Below, one piece after another: positions 6,990-13,695 of a stretch of DNA of 14,829 nucleotides (positions are counted from its first letter, which is position 1; each line of letters begins with the position of its first letter). A program made the translations under genes and the position numbers. This stretch comes from Prolixibacteraceae bacterium. Lineage in GTDB: Bacteria; Bacteroidota; Bacteroidia; Bacteroidales; Prolixibacteraceae. The notes below the pieces were generated by a model, which made no database searches, was not told where the DNA came from, and was given only the letters and a program-made list of their open reading frames with translations. The stretch lies in the NCBI GenBank assembly GCA_014380255.1, contig JACMKG010000047.1:1-14829 (forward strand), read 5' to 3'.

Positions 6990-7187
6990 GAGGGGATGCT
7001 ATAGCGAACATTAAAAGAGTGAAAAATAAGGTGGCCGGATGGTTTTATAGCAATTAAGTGGCAGCAATGGAATGCAAGTTTAGTAGATATTTCTACCATT
7101 TAAATAGACAGTGGAGCCCGGAAACCACTTAAATAAACGGGGCGAAACCGAAAAGCCACATGAGTAGGAAATCAAATAGTTAATCCT
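6990..7187 (+). other. Possibly structured leader upstream of a small membrane protein
   Basis: No open reading frame of note occurs here. Complementary segments include GCTATA (6998-7003) with TATAGC (7046-7051), GTGGC (7058-7062) with GCCAC (7155-7159), the hairpin GTAGA-TATT-TCTAC (7083-7096), and GTGG-AGCCCGGAAA-CCAC (7111-7128). The CCCG in the last loop could pair with CGGG at 7138-7141, a pseudoknot layout. Stems are only 4-6 bp, so this may be chance. It matches no riboswitch that I recognise. Confidence 0.22.
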
Positions 7188-7598
7188 ATGAAAGCAAGTG
7201 TCATCGTTCTTCACTGGGTGCCCCGCATCATCTGCATTTTAGCCATACTTTTTATCAGTAAGTTTGCATTGAACGCTTTTGAATCCTACCTCACAATCTG
7301 GCAACAAATCCTTTTATTACTTGTACACCTGATACCATCCATCTTAATGATGGGCCTGCTCATTATTGCATGGAAATGGGAGCTGCTCGGTGGCATTCTT
7401 TTTACCTTGCTTGGATTGGGGCTTATACCCATTATCTTTCAGCACAATTACAACATGGATCAATCAGTTGTTATGAGCTTTGGCTTTGTGATGATGATCG
7501 CTTTTCCCATGGTGATTATTGGCATCCTTTTCATTCTAAGCTATACGAAAAGAAAGAAATTCCGTATGGTGGATCCCAAAAGAATTGTAAACAGATAG
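7188..7598 (+). CDS. Small four-helix integral membrane protein, function unknown
   Basis: A 136-residue, very hydrophobic protein. Four membrane segments are evident, at about residues 8-28, 38-60, 63-83 and 92-116, followed by a basic cytoplasmic-type tail YTKRKKFRMVDPKRIVNR. No signal peptide cleavage site or catalytic motif is visible. The general form (short loops, a WKWELLGGILF segment before the third helix) recalls small uncharacterised DUF7670-like membrane proteins of Bacteroidota and Archaea, but this is from memory and not certain. The ATG at 7188 lacks a good Shine-Dalgarno site, as is usual in this phylum. It stands alone: alkB is 543 nt upstream and the next gene is on the other strand. 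Confidence 0.75.
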   Translation: MKASVIVLHWVPRIICILAILFISKFALNAFESYLTIWQQILLLLVHLIPSILMMGLLIIAWKWELLGGILFTLLGLGLIPIIFQHNYNMDQSVVMSFGFVMMIAFPMVIIGILFILSYTKRKKFRMVDPKRIVNR

Positions 7599-7663
7599 AA
7601 GATTGAAAAAAGTTGTATTATTCAACAATGCTTGGCGCGCTTCGGGATATTTCTTTCAGGTTA

Positions 7664-7978
7664 TTATTCCTCAGGGTAGGTCTTGGTGGTTATTCTGTAA
7701 TCCTCGATCTGTAGGTATTTCTTATCAACGGCTATGTTTAATTTGAATTTACCAAATAGTTCATCAATGCGGTCGGCATCGAATACCAGGATTTCGAATT
7801 TTATGATCCATTCGTTTTCGGAAGTGCTATTCTCACGGTCAATGCAAAAGATGGAGAAAAACGGATAGTTTTCATATCTTATTGGTGTATAACGTTGTAT
7901 GTCAATGCCTAATGTTTTGGCAAGTTCAGTGATGTTTTCGTGTGCTTCTGCCGATACCAGTTCCAGTAACTTTTCCAT
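7664..7978 (-). CDS. Hypothetical protein of 104 residues
   Basis: I do not recognise this family. The protein is acidic, soluble and without a signal peptide or membrane segment. An N-terminal helical stretch (MEKLLELVSAEAHENITELAKTLG type, residues 1-25) is followed by what looks like alternating beta-strands (FFSIFCIDREN, WIIKFEILVFDADRIDELF, DYRITTKTYPEE), so a small alpha/beta domain is likely. One cysteine is present. Codon use and amino-acid make-up look like genuine coding sequence, not a shadow of another frame. It is divergent to mntP, with 406 nt between them, and converges with the membrane protein at 7188-7598. A regulatory link with either neighbour is not shown. Confidence 0.7.
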   Translation of the reverse strand: MEKLLELVSAEAHENITELAKTLGIDIQRYTPIRYENYPFFSIFCIDRENSTSENEWIIKFEILVFDADRIDELFGKFKLNIAVDKKYLQIEDYRITTKTYPEE

Positions 7979-8092
7979 GGCTGTTGCTTTTTAAATAATT
8001 TATGAAAGGTTTACGGTTTCTGTGATCAGAAATATGCAACCCGTATTTTGTTCTATACGACAAACTTTGTAAGTGGTTAAATAATTTCATGC

Positions 8093-8111
8093 AAAAGATG
8101 GCACATCTTTT
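8093..8111. repeat. Perfect 8-bp hairpin between divergent genes
   Basis: AAAAGATG-GCA-CATCTTTT forms an 8-bp stem with a 3-nt loop. It lies in the 406-nt gap 7979-8384, in which no gene is credible. It could be an operator or a small repeat; it lacks the downstream T-tract expected of a terminator beyond its own stem. Confidence 0.4.
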
Positions 8112-8238
8112 AATAACCTCAGGGATCTCAGATAAACTCAAATGATTAAGACAAAAAACCATCCTTCAGTCTTTAGAAAACAGATACATAGGGCACATAT
8201 AAATACAAGGCAAAAGGAAAGGAAGTGAAGACCGGAGG

Positions 8239-8320
8239 TTAGTCCGTCAGTCCTTCTATCCATCAGTCCCTCAATTCTTGTTTATTTGAGTTTATTTGTG
8301 GCCATTTGGATTTATTTTTG
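8239..8320. repeat. Degenerate micro-repeats: AGTCC units, then a 10-nt period
   Basis: AGTCC occurs at 8241, 8249 and 8265 in a pyrimidine-rich stretch. Then four consecutive 10-nt blocks (8281-8320) share the theme TTTATTTG: two close copies, a diverged block (GCCATTTGGA) and TTTATTTTTG. The array ends just before the mntP promoter candidate. Confidence 0.45.
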
Positions 8321-8337
8321 ATCCATGTGATTCCAAG

Positions 8338-8365
8338 TTTGGTATTGCATTTTTTTATAGTTTTG
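8338..8365 (+). promoter_or_regulatory. Promoter candidate for mntP
   Basis: TTTG (8338-8341) and TAGTTTTG (8358-8365, perfect match to TAnnTTTG) are separated by 16 nt, slightly shorter than the usual spacing. Transcription would start about 10-15 nt before the ATG at 8385, leaving no room for a manganese riboswitch in the leader. Confidence 0.5.
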
Positions 8366-8384
8366 TGCTTTCAAATGCGAGGGG

Positions 8385-8948
8385 ATGGAAATTTTAATGG
8401 TGTTATTTCTGGCCATTGGCCTGTCGTTCGATTCATTTGCCGTATCTGTTTGCAGTGGGCTTAACCTTCCGCACATCCGGTTTTTCCAAGCTGCAAGGAT
8501 TGCTGTTTCACTGGCTTTATTTCAGGCTTTAATGCCCTTGATAGGGTGGATAATCGGTAACAGTATCAAGGGTTATATCGAGCCTGTTGATCACTGGATC
8601 GCCTTTGGACTATTGGGCCTGATTGGAGGGAAGATGATCACTGAAAGCATTCTTGGTACTGAAGAGCGCGAAATTAAAAACCCCTTACTCTGGAAGGTGA
8701 TCATTATGCTTTCACTGGCTACAAGCATCGATGCGCTGGCCGTAGGTTTCAGCTTTGCCACCCTGCTCGATAAAATCATTTGGGTAGCCTTTATCATTGG
8801 TCTGGTCACTTTTATTGCCTCGATGCTTGGTATTTTACTGGGAAAGAAAACAGGGCCTAGAATCAATCAGTATGCCGAAATAATGGGAGGGCTGATCTTA
8901 ATTTTCATCGGGACCAAGATCCTTGTTGAACACCTGTGGTTTAGTTAA
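8385..8948 (+). CDS. mntP: Manganese efflux pump MntP
   Basis: A 187-residue protein, the usual size of the MntP family (formerly YebN), with six predicted membrane helices. Two homologous halves each carry the family aspartate motif: GLSFDSFAVS (Asp16) and TSIDALAVGFSFA (Asp116). These correspond to the membrane aspartates needed for manganese export in the E. coli protein. It exports excess Mn(II) from the cytoplasm across the inner membrane. The start at 8385 directly follows a GGGG run; an in-frame ATG at 8397 is an alternative but would trim the first helix. In many bacteria, mntP is controlled by MntR and a yybP-ykoY riboswitch. Neither feature is visible upstream here, and the predicted leader is very short. 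Confidence 0.92.
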   Translation: MEILMVLFLAIGLSFDSFAVSVCSGLNLPHIRFFQAARIAVSLALFQALMPLIGWIIGNSIKGYIEPVDHWIAFGLLGLIGGKMITESILGTEEREIKNPLLWKVIIMLSLATSIDALAVGFSFATLLDKIIWVAFIIGLVTFIASMLGILLGKKTGPRINQYAEIMGGLILIFIGTKILVEHLWFS

Positions 8949-9100
8949 TTGATTGCTAAAGATAGACAGATAGCTTATTTTTAAACATTAAATTTTACTT
9001 TAAAAGCGGGAAAGCTTCTTTTTTATGATGTTATGAATGCAATTCTGAATTATCTTTACGCATAGATATGTGGTAAAAGCTGTTTTATTATTTGCTGGTC

Positions 9101-10903
9101 ATGGTGAATTTGGATCTTAATTTTGCAAGCTATCATGTTACCCCCCTTTTCATCCTTTTGCTAATCGGAGGATTTATTGGAATCATTACTTTCTTTTTTC
9201 TGATCAGGTATAAAAAAACGCCGGGGGTCAGGTTTTGGCTTGTCTGGCAGTTGGCATCCTCCTTCTGGGCCTTTGCCTATGCCTTTGAATTCAGTTCTAC
9301 TGACCTTGAGACTAAGATTTGGTGGTCGAAGTTGTCTCATCTGGGTATCGTATATTGCCCCATGTCGTTCCTTTTCTTTTCCCTGGCCTTTAATTCTCAG
9401 TACAAGTATTTGAAAAGGAAATTCATCATTGCCGGTTATATCTTGGCCAGTCTTTTTATCCTTTCCCCTTTTACAAATGAGCTTCATCATCTTCACTGGA
9501 AAAGTTATTCGATTAACCCGCTGACCAATGCCACCGACTATGTATATGGGCCCCTGTTCTGGATCATGGTCTTATTTACTTATGCTGCCCTTTTCTCCGG
9601 CATCATAAATATCTTTTTGCTTTATTTCAGACTGTCGCCCCATTACCGCCGGCAGATATCTTTGCTGTTTCTGGCCTCGATTCTTCCGCCTATTGGAAAC
9701 CTCATTTATATCTTTCAGGTAAACCCTGTCCCGGGGTTCGACTGGACACCCTTTACCTTTATATTCACCGGTTTGCTCATCGCAGCTAATCTCTCACAGT
9801 TTAACATGTCTGAGCTGGTTCCCTTTGCCAGAAATGTCCTGATTGACAACATCCCTGATGCCATCATGGTAGTTGACAACTCCTATATGCTGGCCGATTT
9901 AAATCCTGCCATGCGTAATTTGATTGATTCAAAAGAGAAGACGGTGATTGGCAGAAAGGTCGTGGATTTATTTCCTCATCATGAAATGGTTATCAATGAA
10001 GTGGCTAAAGCCGATGATTTCCAAACCCAGGTGTCTCGGGTTATTGATGGAGAGACCCGTTTTTTTGATATGCAGGTAACTTTATTGTATGACCACAATA
10101 AACAGAAAATCGGCAGGCTGGTTGTTTTGAAAGATGTTACACGCCACATTGAGGCAGAAGAAAAGAACATCCAGGCCAATGCAAGGTTAAAGGATGAGAT
10201 CATAGAAAAAGAGAAGCTGATTGTTGATCTGGATTCTTTTTCACACACAGTGGCCCATGATCTTAAGAACATGCTGGGGGCTATTGTTTCGGCTAGCAGC
10301 CTGATTAAGCAGGGTATTAATGAGATGGACAAAGAGGAAGTGCTGGAGATCAATGAACTGATCAGGCAGGCAGCTACCAAAACTATGCACATTACCCGTG
10401 AACTGCTCACCTTGGCCTCCGTTAGGCAGCAGGAAGTAAAAGTGCAGAAGGTTAACATGCACCGCATCGTGATAGATGCCCTAAACCGGTTGGATGATAT
10501 GGTGATGGAATACAATGCCCAGGTTGTAGTGTCTGAGTCATGGCCCGAAACATGGGGATATGATAGCTGGCTGGAAGAAGTATGGATCAATTATCTGAGC
10601 AATGCCATCAAGTACGGGGGCACCCCGCCGGTCGTGCACCTTGGAAGTGAAGTGCTTCCCGATGGACGAATCAAGTTCTGGATCAGGGACAATGGCAAAG
10701 GCTTGTCTGAGGCTGATATGTTGTTGCTCTTCAATAAGTTCACCCGTCTGGATGCCCTTCGCGTTGAAGGCCATGGACTGGGTCTTTCCATTGTCAAGCG
10801 TATCATCGAAAAGCTAAATGGTGAGGTAGGGGTAGAGAGTAAAAACATTCCAGGCAAAGGCTGTGTTTTTTATTTTATCCTTCCTTCCCAGCCTGAGGTT
10901 TAA
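9101..10903 (+). CDS. Membrane sensor histidine kinase (7TM-PAS-HisKA-HATPase)
   Basis: About 600 residues from the ATG at 9101; a TTG at 9092 in the same frame is less likely. The first ~235 residues hold about seven membrane helices resembling the 7TM sensor module of histidine kinases. A PAS domain follows (about 245-350, NVLIDNIPDAIMVVDN ... VVLKDVTRH), then a coiled coil. The phosphoacceptor is His386 in FSHTVAHDLKN (H-box), and the ATP-binding domain has the N-box NYLSNAIKYGG, G1 DNGKG (about 530), F-box FNKFTRL and G2 GHGLGLS (about 557). All catalytic boxes are intact. It should autophosphorylate in response to an unknown signal and pass the phosphate to a response regulator. No receiver domain is fused and no regulator gene is adjacent, so the partner is encoded elsewhere. 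The CPA2 antiporter follows 141 nt downstream in the same direction; co-transcription is possible. Confidence 0.93.
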   Translation: MVNLDLNFASYHVTPLFILLLIGGFIGIITFFFLIRYKKTPGVRFWLVWQLASSFWAFAYAFEFSSTDLETKIWWSKLSHLGIVYCPMSFLFFSLAFNSQYKYLKRKFIIAGYILASLFILSPFTNELHHLHWKSYSINPLTNATDYVYGPLFWIMVLFTYAALFSGIINIFLLYFRLSPHYRRQISLLFLASILPPIGNLIYIFQVNPVPGFDWTPFTFIFTGLLIAANLSQFNMSELVPFARNVLIDNIPDAIMVVDNSYMLADLNPAMRNLIDSKEKTVIGRKVVDLFPHHEMVINEVAKADDFQTQVSRVIDGETRFFDMQVTLLYDHNKQKIGRLVVLKDVTRHIEAEEKNIQANARLKDEIIEKEKLIVDLDSFSHTVAHDLKNMLGAIVSASSLIKQGINEMDKEEVLEINELIRQAATKTMHITRELLTLASVRQQEVKVQKVNMHRIVIDALNRLDDMVMEYNAQVVVSESWPETWGYDSWLEEVWINYLSNAIKYGGTPPVVHLGSEVLPDGRIKFWIRDNGKGLSEADMLLLFNKFTRLDALRVEGHGLGLSIVKRIIEKLNGEVGVESKNIPGKGCVFYFILPSQPEV

Positions 10904-11044
10904 TTTTTTTTTGGAAAACAGACTGCTAAAAGACTGCTGCTGCTGATGAACCCTTCTGCCATGCACAGAAATTTGCTGTGAAGAAATAACGCTATACTAA
11001 GGAACTGGTAATATAAATCTGAATAAATCCTTGTAAATTGCGGC

Positions 11045-13045
11045 ATGGAAATCGGCATCTTAATAGATATTGTAATTATTTTCGCCTTTTCAACTGCGGT
11101 TAACTACCTGTTCACGAAAATCAGGATACCTACTATTATCGGGTATCTGCTTACAGGTATTGTCGCCGGTCCTTCGTTGCTGGGTATTATCCGTTCGCCA
11201 CACGATATTGAGTTTATGGCCGAGATAGGGATCATCCTTTTGATGTTCACCATAGGCCTTGAATTCTCCCTAAACCACCTTATCAAGATCCGGAAGATTG
11301 TGTTCTTCGGCGGATTTCTTCAACTGCTGGTAACTGCCGGTGCGACCATGATGGCGGCCCAAATGTATGAAATGAGCTGGCAGTCAGCTTTATTTATTGG
11401 CTTTCTGACCGCCCTTAGCAGCACGGCCTTGGTTCTTAAGATACTCTCGGAACGGGGCGAGCTAACGTCCAATTACGGGCGTACCGTGGTGGGCATCCTG
11501 GTATTTCAGGACCTTATCCTTATCCCCTTGATTCTGCTCACTCCCTTGTTGGGAGGGCAGTCGACCAATATAGGGCTGGAGCTGTTTGTACTGGCCCTAA
11601 AATCAGTAGGGATTGTGGCCCTGGTGCTGGTAGGCAATTTATGGTTTATGCCCAGGGTACTTCACATGATTGCCCTGACTAAGAACAAGGAATTGTTTTT
11701 GATGAGCATCCTGCTCATTTGCCTGGCAGTCGCCCTGTTGACCTTCGAACTGGGCATGTCGCTGGCCTTTGGTGCTTTCCTGGGAGGATTGATGATCTCG
11801 CGCTCGGAATACAGCCAGGATGCCTTCAGTCACCTGCTGCCTTTCAGGGATACCTTTACCAGTTTCTTTTTTGTATCCATCGGCATGCTGCTTGATCTGA
11901 ATTTCGTGGTTGAATATCTGCCAATGGTTATTGGAACCGTTGTCCTGGTTATTGCCATCAAGTCATTTGTAGCTGCGGGAACGGCCTTTATGTTGGGCCA
12001 TACGTTCCGGGGAACTATCGTGGTTGGATTGGCCATGGCTCAAATCGGGGAATTCTCGTTTATCCTTGCCAAGACTGGTCAGGACTATAATATACTTACG
12101 GATTTCTATTATCAGCTTTTCCTTTCTGTAACTGTGCTGTCAATGGTTGCTTCTCCTTTTCTGATCATGATATCCAAGCCCATGGCTAACCAGCTGCTCA
12201 GGCTTCCCATCCCTGAGTTGCTCATTAAGGGGTTATTCCCACTTCAGGAAATCGAAGTGCCCGAGATGCAGAATCACATTGTGCTGATTGGTAAGGATTC
12301 ACGTTCGCTGAACCTCTCTCGCATGGCCAGGCATATGAAGCTTCCTTACGTATCCATTGTCTTCGACCCTGCAGAAGTGCGCAGACGGCAGCTTAAGGGA
12401 GAATCCGTGATTTACGGGGATGCCATGAATGAGCCGATCCTTCACAAGGCATATACGCATACGGCCGAGGTGGTGGTGATCAGCATCGGTGAAACAATCA
12501 CAGCCCTGGGCATCATCGAAAGGGTGCGCCAGATGAACAAGCATGCCCATATTATTGTCAGGTCCAAATATGTATCCAACATTGAGGATTTTTATAATAT
12601 GGGGGCCAACCAAGTGATTCCTGAAGAATTCGAAACAGCCATTGATCTGTTTGAGATGGTGTTAAAGAAGCTGTTGCTGCCCAAACAGGATATCGAAGCT
12701 GCTATTTCGCGCATCCGCGACGATAACTACGGAATCTTCAGGGAAAAGGATGAGATTAGCTCGGTCACCCTTGCCGAGATGATTCCCGATGTGGAAATTA
12801 TTGCTCTTAAGGCTGGAAACTATAAGTTGTTCCCGGGCAATTCACTTAAAGAGATTAGCCTTCGCAAACGTCATGGACTGACGGTGGTAGCCATTAAAAG
12901 ACAAGGGAAGATCCTTGAAAATCCACGGGCAAGCTTTGTTTTTGACTCCGAAGATATTGTTTACATCCTTGGTAAACCTGCCACAGTAGCAGAGCTGACT
13001 TATGCAGAATACCAAAACGCACCGCTCTTACACCCGACTGAATAA
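11045..13045 (+). CDS. CPA2 monovalent cation:proton antiporter with RCK domains (KefB/KefC-like)
   Basis: A 666-residue inner-membrane protein. Residues 1-380 form the Na+/H+ exchanger-type membrane domain with 12-13 helices. Family features include IRIPTIIGYLLTGIVAGP near the start, LLMFTIGLEFS (about 65-75), STALVLK, and VFQDLILIPL (about 153-162). Residues about 408-545 match an RCK_N (TrkA-N) regulatory domain: HIVLIG, the acidic residue at the end of the second strand (Asp441 in IVFDP), and YGDAM. Residues about 580-655 match an RCK_C domain (LFPGNSLKEISLRKRHGLTVVAI). It probably exchanges K+ (or Na+) for protons and is gated by a ligand on the RCK domain. The glycine-rich loop of RCK_N is altered: after Gly416 comes KDSRS where GxGxxG is normally found. 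It converges at 16 nt with a remnant of another K+/H+ antiporter. Confidence 0.93.
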   Translation: MEIGILIDIVIIFAFSTAVNYLFTKIRIPTIIGYLLTGIVAGPSLLGIIRSPHDIEFMAEIGIILLMFTIGLEFSLNHLIKIRKIVFFGGFLQLLVTAGATMMAAQMYEMSWQSALFIGFLTALSSTALVLKILSERGELTSNYGRTVVGILVFQDLILIPLILLTPLLGGQSTNIGLELFVLALKSVGIVALVLVGNLWFMPRVLHMIALTKNKELFLMSILLICLAVALLTFELGMSLAFGAFLGGLMISRSEYSQDAFSHLLPFRDTFTSFFFVSIGMLLDLNFVVEYLPMVIGTVVLVIAIKSFVAAGTAFMLGHTFRGTIVVGLAMAQIGEFSFILAKTGQDYNILTDFYYQLFLSVTVLSMVASPFLIMISKPMANQLLRLPIPELLIKGLFPLQEIEVPEMQNHIVLIGKDSRSLNLSRMARHMKLPYVSIVFDPAEVRRRQLKGESVIYGDAMNEPILHKAYTHTAEVVVISIGETITALGIIERVRQMNKHAHIIVRSKYVSNIEDFYNMGANQVIPEEFETAIDLFEMVLKKLLLPKQDIEAAISRIRDDNYGIFREKDEISSVTLAEMIPDVEIIALKAGNYKLFPGNSLKEISLRKRHGLTVVAIKRQGKILENPRASFVFDSEDIVYILGKPATVAELTYAEYQNAPLLHPTE

Positions 13046-13061
13046 CACAAAGGATCGATTT

Positions 13062-13571
13062 TCAGTTACCGGATTTAAATGTTTTGGGCTTAATATCCAG
13101 TGTTTCATACAGCTGCTTGATGTCTTCTTTGTTGTTGGACAGAATGGTGAGTTTATCGCCCGGTAGCAGCACAGTGGAGCCACTGGGAGTGATATACTTG
13201 TTTTCACGTTCAAGGATGGCTATAAGGGTCGCTTTAGGCAATCCAAGCTCCACGATGGGCTTTCCGGCTGACTTGCTGGCCGATGGGATAATAATCTGGG
13301 TAAGCATTTCTTTCAGACCATCCGATAATTCAATATCATTTCGGGTAAGCGGTTTTTTACTTTCAGGAAGGGTGAGATGCAGCCATTTGGCCACAACGGC
13401 TAAGGAAGTGCCTTGGATAATAACGGAAGTGAGAGAGATGAAAAATACGATGTTGAAGATCTTATGTGCCTTTTCGGCTCCTGCCAGAAGTGGATAGGTG
13501 GCAAATACAATGGGCACCGCCCCCCGCAGCCCGACCCATGAGATAAGCCATCTGCTGCGCGCCTCGATCTT
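13062..13571 (-). pseudogene. C-terminal remnant of an NhaP2/CvrA-type K+/H+ antiporter
   Basis: About 170 codons match the end of CPA1-type potassium/proton antiporters. They begin at RSRWLISWVGLRGAVPIVFATYP, an invariant segment from late in the membrane domain, and continue through two or three helices to a C-terminal RCK_C domain (GKPIVELGLPKATLIAIL ... ITPSGSTVLLPGDKLTIL). Intact proteins are close to 480-500 residues, so roughly the first two thirds are missing. Upstream in frame the similarity stops near 13571 and a stop codon occurs at 13598. The only in-frame start of note is a GTG at 13517, inside the conserved segment, so it is unlikely to make a working transporter. The missing part is not elsewhere in the window. 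Gene decay by deletion is the simplest reading; a misassembly at about 13571-13600 is an alternative. Confidence 0.82.
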
Positions 13572-13578
13572 AAAAAAG

Positions 13579-13612
13579 AGAAAACCTGAAAGACTTCAAA
13601 GTCCTAAAGCTT
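13579..13612. repeat. Degenerate repeat at the antiporter breakpoint
   Basis: AGAAAACCT (13579-13587) and AAAGACTTCAAAGT (13589-13602) match the sequence at 541-549 and 561-574 with one mismatch. It begins within about 10 nt of where similarity to the antiporter ends, and it supplies the in-frame stop codon at 13598. Confidence 0.55.
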
Positions 13613-13633
13613 GCTCTACGGCACAGACCTATT

Positions 13634-13674
13634 AAAAAAAGCCGCCTGTTGATTGCTCACAGAACGGCTTTGCT
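13634..13674 (-). terminator. Intrinsic terminator of der
   Basis: AAAGCCG (13638-13644) pairs with CGGCTTT (13665-13671), extended inside by CTGT/ACAG (13646-13649 with 13659-13662) around a 9-nt loop. On the minus strand the stem is followed by a run of seven T (complement of 13634-13640). It lies 22 nt after the der stop codon. Confidence 0.85.
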
Positions 13675-13695
13675 TATTTTAGTATGTTTTTAAAT

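Noticed and set aside
7926..8162. A 78-codon open frame on the minus strand
   Set aside because: It overlaps the start of the 104-residue protein in another frame and covers the intergenic hairpin; composition looks non-coding.
8239..8320. CRISPR-like array
   Set aside because: Repeat units are too short and degenerate, without unique spacers of uniform length, and no cas gene is present.
8239..8384. yybP-ykoY manganese riboswitch upstream of mntP
   Set aside because: The predicted leader is only about 10-15 nt, and none of the conserved riboswitch motifs is present in the gap.
9979..10590. A 203-codon open frame on the minus strand, rich in Ser
   Set aside because: Antisense to the PAS/HisKA part of the kinase; low-complexity serine-rich translation is typical of a shadow frame.
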